DNA of 64,000 nucleotides from Filosporella fistucella (taxonomy: Eukaryota > Ascomycota > Leotiomycetes > Helotiales), in the NCBI GenBank assembly GCA_030077755.1, contig JAQJZZ010000017.1, positions 1,984,001 through 2,048,000 on the forward strand, given 5' to 3'. Positions within the stretch are counted from its first letter, which is position 1. Every line of letters begins with the position of its first letter. This document shows positions 12,316-25,621 of this stretch, piece after piece. Made by a program: the position numbers and the translations under genes. Under the pieces are notes generated by a model that made no database searches, was not told the origin of the DNA, and worked only from the letters and a program-made list of their open reading frames with translations.

Positions 12316-15300
12316 TCAAAAAGCTCTTCCCTTCCCTTTTCCCTTTCCTTCCAGCACAGGAAACGCATCCTCGTCTTCCTCTCCCGTAGCCACCGTATCT
12401 ATCAGCCCTTTACTTTCTGCCTCCGCAAGACTGATTTGCAATGCCAGCTCCAAATCATCAGCGGCAACAGCATGATTTCGGAACGCCGGAGAGCCGGTTT
12501 TCTTCCTGTACATCGACGCTTTACTGCTCGATGGGGAAGAGGATGCTGAACGACGACTTTTCTTGGTCTTGTACGTGATTGGTATATCGTATTCACCTGC
12601 GCCAGAAGCACGAGGTGAGCGACCTCCTTCGTCTACGCCATCAAGCAAGGAGAGCCGGATGGCTTCTTCGATGTCTTGATCGAATTCTTCATCTTTGAAT
12701 TTTGGGGGCGTACGGCGACCTTTAACGCTACCTTCCGGAGTAACGGTACTGCTGCTCCAGACGCTTTGAGCGGATGAACTTTCATTGGTGTCGGCGACGT
12801 AGCCTTCACTCATACGGCGCTCTTCATCTTTTTGAAATGCTTCGGCGGAAATCATTTCCGCGTAGCGGAGAGCTTCTTCTTCAGTCAAGCCACCAAGTCC
12901 AACTCCGAAACGTCCCTGCAGTCTAGCTTCTTCTCTTGAACGGCGCAGTTTCTCCTTCTTCAACTCTTCCTGCTCGGTAGCTATGTAGTCCATTAAAGCA
13001 CCTCGTCCGGTGTTGGTGAATCGATCAGAGGCAGTATTGCTACCACGTTCTGCAGAGCGACGCAAACGACGTTTCTTGCTTTGATATTGATCAGCTGCAG
13101 ATGAGCTATACGACCAATATCGTAGGTGAGTGCCCAGAGACACCATTCCACGAAGTACGGTTGGATCGGGATCAATCGCAATAGCTCCGGCAGCGTACAA
13201 ATTGATACCAACACCATGAATAGAGGCTTCAGCCTGGACCAACCTACGACGGGCTCGGGATGAGAAGCGAGAATTAAGAGTCCTGATGGGCTGGAGAGAT
13301 GATGCCAAAGGATCCCAAGTCTGTACAAGTCCGTCATTGCCACCGTGAACGATGTACAGTGCCGAAACCGCCAGGCAAGAAATTTGAGGGGAATCGGTGT
13401 AGATGGTTCGAATAGAATGCAATTCATTGACAACAGATGAGTTGGTAGACTGTGGACCTCTGACATTCCACACCATAACAACACCAGTCTTGGTACCCAG
13501 AGCCAAAAATCTGGCTCGATGGCCAGGAATATGAGCTTCTGAGGAAGTCTCTTGATCCGATGGTGTGGCAAATGGAGATGAAACAGTAGAGACTCCGTTG
13601 ACGGTGCGAAGAGGATCCTCCTCCACGGTCAATGTAGCAAATGTAGACATATCAATGGCTGAAGTCGTAATTTCCACATTTGGATACTCTTTCAGTGACA
13701 AGACCGATGTTCGCCATTCCTCAACCAGCGTAGTCGATGCACTTCTAGTGGGACTGCTGGGAGTACTAGGTGTACGATCTGGTGATGACATACGGGCTGG
13801 AGTAATTGTTGTGCTACCACCGAAAATCGAACCTCTCTGAGATCGCTCTGGTGAAATGTTTCGAGGTGGGCTGATAATGTTACCTCCACCAAAAAGCGAA
13901 GCCATATTTGTAGTTCTTGGGATCATTGGCGGTGTTTTGGGAACTGGGTATTCATCAAGCGAGGCCTGCTCTGATTTCCAGCGAGTGAATCTCTTAACTT
14001 CAGCTGGTTGATCAGGGTTGATTCCACATCTGATAACAATAATACCTTCTCCTGCACCCTTTCCATCATCACCTCCGAAGTCAACTTCTAGTCGTCGGCG
14101 CATATCCCATCCATCGCAAATCTTGCGGAAATGCGACGGAGGGTATTGTAGAAACTTCTCGATCTCCGCAGTCTCAGAAATGAGCTGAGATCGAGACAGA
14201 TGCATCTTTCTTGAAGAAGATCTGGGTGAGTAACTGCCAGGGATTTCGTTTTCATGGTAAGGATCATCTCGTGCAACACGGCGGCTTGGTTCAGCAATAT
14301 GCCAAAACGCAGTACGTCCTGTTGTCCATGCATGTCGTCCACCATCATTGCCTTCAGGTCTTGTTTCGAGTAAGGAAGACGAGGGGGTGCTGGTGAGATA
14401 GAATATTTCCCCCAAAGCATTCAGAGCTACAGCCCAGATACGACCAGCTGCTTTGCGGCTTGAATTGTAGGAATCATCAACCTTGAAGGCGATGATTGGA
14501 ACACCCGGACTGAGCACCCATTTCGCAGACAATTGCCCTCTTGGAATACGTCGACCCTGAGTTGTATCTGAGCCCATCGAATAGGTCGTGACAACTCCCA
14601 AAGTAGATCCAGTCATCATGCCAACCAATCCATTGGTCATAGTAGGTACTGAATTGGATTTTGCAACCCAAACAGCAGAGATAGCTTCCGTCAGACCAGG
14701 AACTCTTGGTATGCCATACTCATGCGAAGCAAGATCGCTTGGCTGACTGAGAAAGCGTCCTCGCATCTCCTCCGATGAACGAAAGTATGCCTGTCCACCA
14801 GGAAATCCTTCACCATATATCATACCAAACGGTTGGCTGACATCCATGGAATTAGGGAGACCAGCAGGGCCATCACCTTCTCCATATGGCTGATCACCAA
14901 CGAAAAGTTCGGCAAATTGAGGAAGAGCCTGCGGATCTGAGAGACCCCAGTTATCAATTTTTCCAATATTAGGATCGCTAGTACAAGCCGAACCAGTCTC
15001 ATCAGTCCCATGAATGAATCTAGGAGATTTCTTGCCACTCCCAAATACAGCATGAATATGATTGACAGTAGCAAATAGCTGAGAGCTGTACGTTACGACC
15101 GCATTCGCATTATTAGCCGCGCTATTCGAACGCGAAGAGGCTCCATGACCCGGTGCAATCTGAGCTGGTTTTCCACGTGCAAGACTTCGCAAAAGTCGAG
15201 TACGAAGTATGTATTCGCTTCTCCACGAAGCAAGGCCTGTCAATCGCGTGAAGAAACGTCTTTCAGAACGCAATTGCTCCCGAACCTCTGGATCGGATGC

Positions 15301-15924
15301 ACGACGGTTGGCAGGAGGAGGAGCATCGACTGCATCTTGACCTGGGAAGAAACGTGAAAAAGCAATGCGCCAGGCGTGGGGTGTAGTGACTAGACTGTAG
15401 AATTTTCGGGAGACTAGGGATACTGCTGAGAGGGAGGCAGCTGGTAGATGCGATAAGATGTGTGTCAATACCTCTGTTAGAAATTAGTATTGTGTGATGT
15501 ACTTGCATGTTTTAAAGATGAACAAACCATTGGGGAAGTTATCAAGCTGTGGACCACCAAGTCTATTTCCCTTCTTCTTCACCACCTTGAACCCAGGACC
15601 TTCACTCTCCTTTTTCGGTGGCGAAGGCGACAAAGCATTCTCATGCTCCGAGATACGTTGAAAAGAAGGTCTAGCTCTATTCTCAACTCCATCCTGCAAT
15701 CTCAATCTTCCCAGCTCGTCCTGCAATCCCGCGATGCGAGATTCCTCTCTGTCTGGCGACAAGATTGGTTCTGCCGAGTCTCCGTGTTCCTCTTGGAGAG
15801 GTACGCGCAGATCTGCCGAGTGCAGAGGGTCTGGGAGAAAGCCATATTGGGAGGCGTTGGATGGGTTTTCGGGGTTGTTTGAGGTGGGTGTATACGTGGA
15901 AGCTTCAGTTGGCTCTGGTTGCAT
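12316..15924 (-). CDS. ufo1: F-box protein with C-terminal ubiquitin-interacting motifs (Ufo1-like)
   Basis: Two exons, 15924-15528 and 15473-12316. The intron at 15527-15474 ends in TTTCTAACAG and splits the F-box exactly (…DNFPN | EVLTHILSHLP…). The product is 1184 aa. The order is a disordered N terminus (1-115), F-box (about 127-170, LPAASLSAVSLVSRKFYSLV), a long middle region with weak WD40-like blades (for example RARFLALGTKTGVVMVWNVRG and SALYIVHGGNDGLVQTWDP), and a charged C terminus. The C terminus carries at least two UIMs (DIEEAIRLSLLDG and DLELALQISLAEAES). This F-box/WD40/UIM order is that of yeast Ufo1, an SCF substrate receptor with UIM-controlled turnover. Orthology is inferred from architecture. 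Confidence 0.85.
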
Positions 15925-16700
15925 ATAATTGAGCGACGTAAACTCGGGATGGAGATTTTGACTGAGCCAGCGGTATCTGGGTCAGTCTGTGAGTGTATGG
16001 AGAGCTTGAGAGTTGGTGATCGCTTCGATATCCTGCGTGTTTTGTTGGTGAAGAGTTATGGTGACGTGAAGATTTACTTTGATTGTGGAAATGGGAGGTG
16101 ACTAATTATGACCAAAAGTGGATTAGCGCAAGATCTCACCTCTCCTGCTTTCCCCCTTTCTCCCCTTGTAAGTGAGGCCGCTTGAAGGCAAATAATTTGC
16201 TATATGTGTTGTAAATTTGTTTTCTTGGTGATGTCTTTCAATAATACCATTTGAGAGAAGAAATTGCTCTTCATGTCGAGCAAACGCGTTAGACTCAACC
16301 TTTCTCTTAATCTCATGTGCAAATATCACAACGAGTCAGCAACATCACAACTTCGTACTCTCAGCACTTCAAATTATATACGGTCTTCCGATATGAAAAT
16401 AATCAGCTCCTTATATCATTATTTGGTATCAGTTTATTTTCAAATTATGTCATATCGAATACGTGATATTTATTTTCATTTTCGTATTGTATCATATCGA
16501 ACGTACATCTCCCCTCCATTTTGAGAATCCATTCTTTCTCTTTCCTTCCCCTATGTACAGAACCCCCTTCTTATTCTATTTTCCTACTCATACAAAAAAT
16601 TACCCCTTATCCAGCCGGCCAAAATAGCCAAGCCGTGCTCATCGAACGCCAAAAAAAACTCCGGGGTATATGCTCCCAACCCAAACGCCCTCCTATTACT
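15925..16700. other. Promoter-side flank of the F-box gene; AT-rich inverted words
   Basis: No gene seen. Around 16370-16510 the sequence is AT-rich with repeated CATATCGAA words and a potential hairpin (AATACG … CGTATT). It lies between the 5' end of the F-box gene and the 3' end of the wall-protein gene, so it probably holds a promoter and a 3' UTR. Confidence 0.4.
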
Positions 16701-18997
16701 TTAAATCAAATATCCAATCCACCCCAAAATGCAACTGCCCAAAACGCCATACACAGGTCTGATACTCTCTCCTCCACTTTTTTTACTCGTGCTCTTTGCT
16801 GAAGCGCCAACAGATAGGGCGCCGGCGCTACTGCCGGTGAGTGCGGTATTCGTACTAGTTACAGAAGCCGTGAAAGTCGTTGTTCGGAAGCCGACGCCGC
16901 CTGGTCCGATGCTGATTGTTTGGCCGTTATATATTGTTGTTGTGGGTGTTGCGCCGGGTCCGAAGGTGAAGGTCTTTCCTCCTATGACGGCGAGTGAGGA
17001 ACCTACTTCTGTGAAGGTTATTCCACCTGCTGTGATGCCTTGCGTGGAGCGGACAAATGGATACCATGTATATCCATCTTGGGAGAGACCGTCTGGACCG
17101 GCTGAAATGCTGTGGCCGTTTAGTACTGTTGTTGTTGGTTTTGCGTCTGGACCAATGGTGAATGTTTTCCCAGCGATTATGGCAATAGTTGTGCCTATCT
17201 CTGTAATACTCAAACCTCCTATCACAGCTGTTCGCGGTCCAGTCTGATGCGCCACTCCACCGAGTGTCGTCCCATGGAATTCAATACCTGACGGTCCAAT
17301 AGTGACAGCTTCGCCGTCAACAAATGTCGTTTGTGGAATCGTGCCTGGGCCAAAAGTTACCGTCTTATCCCCAATCACAGCCAAAGTACTTCCGATCGCT
17401 GAAATCACCGTACCATCTCGGACCACAAAATTCGTAGACGGAGGTTGTTCCGCCTGACCAACTTGAGCCTTGCTGGTAACTTGTTGCGGTGGAGGCGTGA
17501 TGATTGGCGCTGCTGGCGTCGTCACTGGTGTAGGTGTTGGAGTTGGAGTGTTGATGAACACTCCACCACCGGTATTGGTGTACGTAGGAACATATATGAC
17601 AAATGAAGGACCGATGACTTGATCTGGCATGACAGTGAAAATATCACCTCCCTCGGTAACCACCTGAGTCGCGGGACCTATTGGCAAAACCTGATGTCCA
17701 ATTAATACCTGACTAGGCGATACCACCACGGTGATTCCATCAACCACCTGAGTAATAGGTGAAGAAGCTTCATGATCGCTGTTGTAATAATACGTGATAG
17801 GGATAGGTACATTATCGGTCGGTACAGGAGGGGCAGAAAGTGGTGACCAGATATCCGAATGGTGGGTAGCTTCAACCTTGTCAGATTTATCAGATGCATT
17901 GGGATACAAAGGAATCGAAGCCGTCGTGGTTTCAGTAACTCCATTTTTACTCGTAGTTATAGCTGTGGTTGTCGGCCGAGAATCAGTGGCATCAGGGGAA
18001 GTGAAAGCAGGACCCCAATACACGATCGTACTCGATAAACCTTTACTATCTGTCGTTGTAGTAGTAGACAATGTGATGGGTCCAGGCGGAAGAAATCCCC
18101 ATGAGATACTTCCTGTTCTCATGGATTCCTTGGATCGTGTCTCGGTCTCCTCTAGACAATAAGCAGGTGGAGTCCATTCTGGGGTTGAGAAAAAGGTGGT
18201 AGTCATATTTGGTGTTACTGTCACCGTTGTTGTAGTCGTGTTTGGAAGAATCGACCAAATTGTCACTGTTTCTTCGGGTTCAAGCTCAGTACAAGATGTA
18301 GAATCGAAAAGGGTATACGTTGGAACCATTGTTGGGGTTGTGGATTCTTCGAAATCATCATTGGTGATCGTTTTAATCGTCGTATTCGTCGAATTCGACA
18401 TAATAGTTGTCGAGCTATTGGTATAGATCCCGTTGATTGGCGTTGCAGTCGGAAAAGTAGAAGTCGAGGTTTCAGTCGTAGTAGCATCGGTACTAATGAT
18501 TGCGGACGAAAGTCCCGGCCCGTCCAATATACCACCAGATGCTGAAGGCGAACGAGGTCGTGTCAAAGATGCTGTAATCTCTGTAACGATGGTTCCCACG
18601 AATGGCAACGATTTCCAATCCAGCGGCGTATTTGGCGGTAGAAGTAGTTTTGAAGTTGTTTGAGTTGCATCCGAAAAAACGGAATAGAAGGGCTCAGAAT
18701 CATCGCTTTTCAAAGAATCTGTATTCGTTGACTGGGCCGGTATCTGTCCATCTGTAAGAATAAACATCGGTTTGGGAGCGGTCGAGCTCGCAGCAGGCCC
18801 AGGCGACAAAACATTGATCGTTTCTATTGTGACTTGAGTTATCGAGGTATTGGAATATAATAGGAAGCCTCTTTGTCCGAGTCCTACATCTGGTCAGTAT
18901 ATTTTTCTCACTCTCAGAAAATTTACATACGAGCACCCAGCACAACAGAGCCATACTGGATAGCAACCCAGAGAAAAGCCCGATTCAGAAGAACCAT
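16701..18997 (-). CDS. Ser/Thr-rich, probably GPI-anchored cell-wall protein with three internal repeats
   Basis: Two exons, 18997-18931 and 18889-16701. The 41-bp intron (GTATGT … CCAG) restores a signal peptide (MVLLNRAFLWVAIQYGS start) in front of the long frame. The product is 751 aa. Residues about 60-300 are mucin-like, rich in Thr/Ser/Pro. The second half holds three copies of a roughly 65-70-residue unit with the consensus VIGGKTFTFGP followed by TTTxxNGxxISxGPxG. The C terminus is a short Ser/Lys spacer followed by a hydrophobic tail (VLGSCILGWIGYLI), as expected for GPI attachment. The repeat is widespread in ascomycete surface proteins of unknown function. The likely role is structural or adhesive at the wall. 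Confidence 0.85.
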
Positions 18998-21900
18998 ATC
19001 GTCAAATTACTCTGCCACCTCCACAGAAAAGGATGGCTTCACAGTATTTTGAAGACGCATGCAGTATCCGGTGAACAAACTGTTGGTAATGAACGGTTGA
19101 TTTCCCAAATAGCATTTGGTGGGAAAGATCTATGAGATCTCATAGAAAGATAATTGCGGGAGGGAGCATAGCTAGGGTGCGAAAACGACAGTGGGTGTTA
19201 TGCTGGGTAAAGAGAGGAACAACAGCAACGGCGCGAGGGTGAGGGTGAGGGTTGAGTGTGCGCGTCTAGATTAAACAAAAGGAAGAATTGGATGTACCCT
19301 GACATGGCGGGGAGTATATGATGTACAGATTAAAGACGAGATTATTACTACCGCCTACGGACGACATAGTTCAGGGCTAGGATTTGACGGGCATGGCTCC
19401 CTTTCACGCCTGCTCCGCTGCCAAGCTACTACAGGGAGCTCTAGGGAACTACAACAGGTCTACGAGTTGATGATTCGATAAGATTGAAGCCTGTGGGCAC
19501 TACTGAAGTCCACTGCGCCGGGTGCCCCGTAGAAAAAAGTTGGATGTGCTGGGTAAGATCGAACAGACGAGGCAGTTCATAGCCGGGATACGGTTTACGG
19601 TCCAGGGTGGCTGAAAAGGAGGAGGGAGTTTTGTTTGGCACCTCGATTGAATCTTGGCTTGGATATCTCCTCTTACAAACGGGCATGTGGCACTGTGAAC
19701 AATAGATCGATGTGAGAACTTAGAAGTGTGGCTTCGGAGGCAGGGAGAGTGTAGAAGAGGGGAAGAAAGTCAAAGGAGGAACATTGAACGCCGACTATTT
19801 TCCCACTTTAATGACTTACTCGTTAGTATTCGTCCCGACTGCTGCTGCTGTACCTACCGTATCTACACCACAAGCACTTCTCCGCAATACACCGTAATAA
19901 CAATGCAGCCAGAAAATCATGCAAATGCAGACATGCCATGCTCCGGTGCAGCGCAGTGCGTGTCTGGTCAGCAACTGGGCTACACGATCGGGACAACTTT
20001 CAGGTTCAAGAGTACGCAGCATCAGCTCTTACTGGTCAATGGGTGTTGTCGATCTGTCGGCTGATTGTCATCTTTTAGACGATTCCGAATTCTCCTTCCT
20101 CCCTGTGGTCGCCGTGACCGTGTAACTCCACTGCCCTGTGAAACAATTTCCAACTTTAATGCCTTCCACCTTAAATGGTGCTGTCGAGATGAATTATAAA
20201 GCTTGACCCAAGACGAGCAGCGAGATTGGACGAAGAAGAGAGGATCTCCTCATCTTTAGCAGCTTCAATATCAAATGCCGAGACTATGTTACGATGTCAT
20301 ACTTGCGAATGGCCGCCCTGGCTTACAAGAAGCTAGAATGGCTGGGCAATTCTAGGTTGACTTTTAGGGGGTTATTGAGGTTATACCGAAAGTCTTGACC
20401 ATTTTCTGCTGGTACTTGATGTGCAGTAGCACATTCCGGTGAGATCAGGCCGACAGGATCCGAGATGGAGAAGCTCTAGAGGGGTCTAAAGTTGGATAGC
20501 TCCGTCTTCCACCAAATTCCCACAGCGGTACACTACACGACACTATCTCGAATTCTCGATGGTACAGTAATACATCAAAACTTGTACTCCTACCTCGACT
20601 TGACATGAATTTCAATCCCGTCCACGCCGTCTAGCCTGTGTTACCTGATCACACATCCTCATTTACATCTCTGCCCATTTGGAATATATTCCTGCCTCTC
20701 TCGGAAACCATCTGCAGTGCAATATACTTTCCTCTGCTGAACCATCTCTTGGGCAGGTGACACTGAGAAACAAGCGAGTTGCATGGCCCTGGAAGGTGTC
20801 GATATTGATTGCACCTCTGCAGCTTCACGGCATCCCCACACGCGGGAACCCTTCTTGATAAAGTCTACCGCGTGATGGGAGAGGGTAAAGTAGAAGCCAC
20901 ACGATTCGTAGGATGCCGGGTCTATCTCAGACCACATGTTGGCTCATGGATATTAAAAAGTCGGCATCATAAATTGTCCTCTGTGGTTCTCGTCAATCAA
21001 ACATCACGTTTTTCATATCACCCGGCTTTTATCCCCTTTACCGGTGGTGTGGGCAATCTGGCAATTGGGACTACTACGTATTACAGGCCATCCACGTTCC
21101 TATTAAATCCCTTCATGCCGATGAAATCTCCCACGGTACGTGGCCTCCGTAGACGTGGTTCCCTAGTAAGTGTCGAGAATGCTGGTTGATATGTGGTCGT
21201 AGGATACTAGAAAAGCACCAGGAGCAGTCAACGAGGTAAACGCTGCGATTGGATGAAAAGTACATCTCGGAGCAAAACGTTGTAATAGTCGTGAAGGCGT
21301 CCAGTCAGCTTTCACCTTTTCTACCCTCCTCCGAGAACGTTTGGGACATTCCCAGGCGATCATCCCCCCTGAATTGACAACTGTGAGATCTCCAGGGCTC
21401 AAGTGCCAACGAAATCCAGACTTTCTGTGTAAGGTTACGCCGGCCCACCATTCCAGAAGAAAGTCAAACTTTACCGCAGACTGAGGAAGCATGTTTTCGG
21501 GACCGATGGGTAACATAGAAGTTTTGCACTGCAACGCAAGCTGATTCTTGAATGCTGAGTATCGAGTTCTGGTTGGAGTATATACGTACGCATTCAAGAA
21601 ACTCATTTCTCCTCACCTCAGATTAATGCAAACTTTTCCACAGCTTATCTACGAGAAAACCAGGTTTCGGCATCTCATGTGAATAGTACTAGCCTTGACC
21701 TCGTATGTTCAGACAGAGTTCAAGCGATCTACACTGCAGAGTTCAGCTCCGGCGTAGTCCCCCAGGGCTCTTGGCACCCTAAAACTCTGTCGCCGAGCCT
21801 GAAAGGGTGGGGAAGCCAGGCAAGATGGGCTAGGAACGGGGAGTGCTGGCCTAGTAGGGTGCGGAATACTGCACTGTGCCTCCTTATTATCTGGTAAGAA

Positions 21901-22870
21901 CCTCGAAAGGCCGCCGCTATTCGAGTAGAGTTTTACCTACTCTTTTTCACTATTGTCCAAATTGACTTCACGATTCTTTTTTTCACGAGATATTCAAACT
22001 TAATCTCTCGTGTGGCGCTGGTTTACCTAGATTGTACATCCGTATCCTTCTTGTACTCTCATTATATCTTTTTCTGTACTACATCATATCACTTTACCTC
22101 TTCTACACCACACCATAGCGGCCAACCACCCATAGCACTCTAACTGGCCCTCCCAAGCATCGGCCTTCCCTAAAAGACAGCCTGTAGATTATCTCGCTGC
22201 AAGTCGTCGGGTTACTCCCACACTCAACTCAACCTCCGGTCCTAGACTCCTAACTTCCAACCCGCTGCCTCCCTGAAATCTCACAATATATCCCTGTCGA
22301 TAATATACTCCACTCTCTACGCTCACGGAACACTGCTCGTCTGTCCAACACTGGTTCCGCTCTTGCATTTCCTCGTCGTATCTGAACCATTACCATTCCT
22401 TCACTTATTCCCTCTGCTGTAAGCAACAACAAAAAAGTCCCCCATCCAGATCAAGGCCTGTTCATCCCATCACGAGAAAACATACGATATCCCATCCCCA
22501 TCTGCATCCATCCGATCTCATCAAATCCCGTGCTCCCACAGAGCCCCAATCTCCGCATTCCCGATCAAAATCCTCCCGCCCACCAAACGAGAATCCTCTA
22601 ATAGGTATCGTGGCGCTCAAACAGAAGATCATTTACAGGGCTTTTCCTCGCCACATCTCAACGTTGCAGAAACCCCAAGCCACACCGTTTTGGAACCGTA
22701 ATACAGATTCGTTAGAAACAGATACAGGCTTAATGGTAACTGGGTAATGCGCCGGGAAATATACTGTTGAACAACCATTCAGTTCCCGCGACTTATCCTT
22801 TTTTGCGCTTTCTGTTTTTTGTGTGTCGATCGCTTTTCTTAAACACGAAGAGAATGCGAGGAAGACTGAG
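18998..22870. other. 3.9-kb region without a recognisable gene
   Basis: Short frames exist on both strands (for example 21163-21606 minus, 20809-21189 plus), but none has a family motif, a signal peptide or convincing splice sites. The right part (about 21900-22620) is pyrimidine-rich and is probably the long promoter and leader of the aspartic-peptidase-like gene. A small G-rich run (GAGGGTGAGGGTGAGGG) lies near 19214. Confidence 0.45.
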
Positions 22871-22874
22871 ATGA
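22854..22874 (+). promoter_or_regulatory. Short upstream ORF overlapping the start codon of the peptidase-like gene
   Basis: A six-codon frame (ATG at 22854, TGA at 22872-22874). Its stop overlaps the tandem ATGATG start of the main frame at 22871-22876. This stop/start overlap is the geometry expected for reinitiation control, but whether the leader includes 22854 is not known. Confidence 0.45.
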
Positions 22875-25621
22875 TGTCTTCGGCGAAGTGGTGGATTCGT
22901 GTTATAGGTGTGGTTACATGTTTGGCGAGATGTAGTCGTGCTGCTGCCACGGCGATAAGTGTCGCGCCTTCGTTGGATTGGTATGTGGTTTCATGGCCGA
23001 GATGGGATGACTTACTGATTTATTTACTTCTAGGTATGGCTCTGATGGAAGTTGGTCTGCTGTATCGATTCGGGTTGGGTCGCCGCCGCAGTGGATTGAT
23101 GTTATGGTTAGTACTGTGAGTTCTGAGACTTGGGTAGTTGGAACTCAAGGATGTAGTGGTATGTATTTCATTTCTTGATGTCGCAAATGTTTATTTGTTT
23201 TGGATTGAAAGCTTGCTAGTGATGGTCGGAGAATGTTTTCTTTCATTTGCATTTTATGTCAATATGTTTACTGCATCATTCTCGTTCATTACTACTTGAT
23301 CATTCTTTCAAGCTATTAGTTCTCAGATGTCTGAAAGCCGAAAATAATGTACAGAATCTAATACTCCACAGACTCAACATGTGTATCAACCAGAGGAGGA
23401 ACATTCAACGTCTCCAAAACTACGACCTGGAATGGTCTAGGATCTTTTGAATTTGGAGTCGATGCTCAACTGGGAAACACAGGTCAAGGGTATTATGGTC
23501 TCGATAATATCACATTGGGATCTACCGGAACTAGCATACCTTCATCAATTATCGGAGTGTTCAACGGTACTGGTGCCATTAGCACGACACAGTACATGCT
23601 TGGATTCTTCGGACTTGGTATAACGCCTGGAGATTTTCATGGTGCCTCACCTTTAAGTCCAATCAGCAGATTAGCTGAAAAGGAGGGTTCAATTCCTAGT
23701 CACAGTTATGGCTACACTGCCGGAGCGAAATATCGTTAGTATTCTGTCACTTTTTATTTCATCATCTAACATTCTACAAGAACAAAAAGGAGTCCCAAAC
23801 TCTCTGACTCTGGGAGGTTACGATTCAACCCGATTCGTCCCTCACAACGTAACTTTCAACCTAAACCCAGCTCGGTTACCGCAAACATACCTCACAGCTC
23901 TTTCAGTTGTATCGAATAATATATCTAGTCCCGTTCAGCTGTTGAGCAGAGCCGACAGAGTGTCAGCCATTATCGACAGCTCCACTCCATATCTTTGGTT
24001 CCCGAAAGCCGTTTGCGACAGATTCGCTCAGACGCTTGGCCTGACCTACGATACGGCTTTGAATCTTTATGTCTTCGATGCAAACTCAACACAACATGAC
24101 GCTCTGTCAAAATCAGATATGAATTTCACATTCACATTAGCTGATGTTGCTTCTACACCTGCAACACTTAATATCACCCTTCCATACGCAGCTTTCGATT
24201 TGCAGCTTTCATACCCAGCTATCCCTGGTACCAAGTTCGGCGATGCAAATTCAACCAGATATTACTTTCCCCTTCGACAAGCAACAACAGATGCACAAAT
24301 TACTATTGGAAGGGTATTCCTTCAAGAAGCATATCTAATCACCGATTATGAAAGAAATATCTTCTCCGTCCACCAAGCAATTCACACCACAGACCCCGTC
24401 AACGGAGCAGTAATCGTTCCCATCGAACGGCCTACCGACACAAATCTATCCAGCCCCTCAAAATCTCACTCAAAGCCTATCCTCTCAACAGGAGCAATCG
24501 TCGGCATCGTCGTAGCCGCCGTCCTCCTCGTCGCAATCTCCATATTCATAATCCTATGGACATGTCGCAGGCAACAAAAACGGGACAACTCCTCGCAAAA
24601 CGAGAAACCCATCGAAAATACACCCCGCTCTCTCCTTTCTCGCCTTCTGCATCGTAATAACTCACCCCCCGTCCACGAAGCAAGTGGTTCCTCATCCTAC
24701 CCAACAGAAGTAGGCGCCGACGCAACACACGAGCGCTTTGAACTAGCTGCTCCCCTCGGCCCAGCAGAACTAGACAGTGAATCCGGAACCTCCTACGACG
24801 GAACGACAGAAAATGGCGACGGGACCCAGGATTCTATGAATCTATCTGCGTACGAGCGAGCGAGACGAAAGATGGAAAGACAACTTCTAGCTGCAGCGGC
24901 AGCACAAGCACAATCAGCTGATCCTTATCCCGTAGAAAAAAGCGAAAGAGATATATCCTCAATGCCTCACTACCGTGAAGCAGAAATCCCAGACCGAGAT
25001 AGAGATACCGAGTCCCCTCTCGTCTCACCAGTTGGCCACGGCCCAGAATCAGGCGGCTCCTTAACCATCTCCGAAGCCACCTCTCCCGTCTCACCCGGCT
25101 TCGTCTCTCCGCCCATCTCTCCTATCGGTCCACCACCTACATATCAACGCTTTAATCTCTCGCCCTCAAACGTAGTATATGCAGGCAGACTACCATCCTC
25201 CATCCGTCTCCCAGCAATCGTACCCCATTTCATCGGTCCAGACGGGCAGACAGTCCCTCAAACACCATCAGAAGGTTCGCATCCCTCCGCTGACCCCGGC
25301 GTGGGCACAAACTCCTCTCTCGGGAGCCAGTACACCGATATCGAAGACCTATATGGCAGCGGAAACACCAACATAGTCTCTCCGAATGCAAGCTCTGCAT
25401 CTGGTTCACGGGGAGTGAACACAGATCCTGTATCGTCGCTAGGGAGAAGCGAGGGCGAGAGAACACAATTATCGGATCAAGATCAGGGAGGTATGAATGA
25501 AAGTAATAGCGTACAGAGGAGGAATACACTATCTAGTAGGAGGAGACTAGACGGAGAGGATTTCATACATATACCCCAGGTACCGGAAAACAGGTTTAGT
25601 TGGGAGGAGGAACGGATATAA
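22871..25621 (+). CDS. Membrane-anchored aspartic-peptidase-like protein, first catalytic Asp missing
   Basis: Four exons: 22871-22980, 23034-23158, 23372-23734 and 23781-25621. All introns are GT-AG and close in frame to 812 aa. A signal peptide covers about residues 1-26. The pepsin-like fold follows: SLDWYGSDGSWSAVSIRVGS (flap/N-lobe start), then VMVSTVSSETWVVG near residue 60, where pepsins have D-T-G-S, and IIDSSTPYLWFP near residue 265 as the C-lobe motif. Thus the first catalytic Asp is replaced by Ser while the second Asp remains. A transmembrane helix lies at about 432-458 (GAIVGIVVAAVLLVAISIFI), followed by a basic stop-transfer and a 350-residue disordered Ser/Pro tail. Proteins of this architecture are a known filamentous-ascomycete family. 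Peptidase activity is doubtful, and a sensing or wall role is possible but unproven. Confidence 0.85.

Noticed and set aside
16729..18663. Long plus-strand frames opposite the wall-protein gene
   Set aside because: They mirror the Thr/Ser/Gly-rich repeat codons and show no start context or domain; the minus-strand frame has a spliced signal peptide and a GPI-type tail.
21163..21606. 147-codon minus-strand frame
   Set aside because: No family features, no splice partners and unremarkable composition; not called as a gene.
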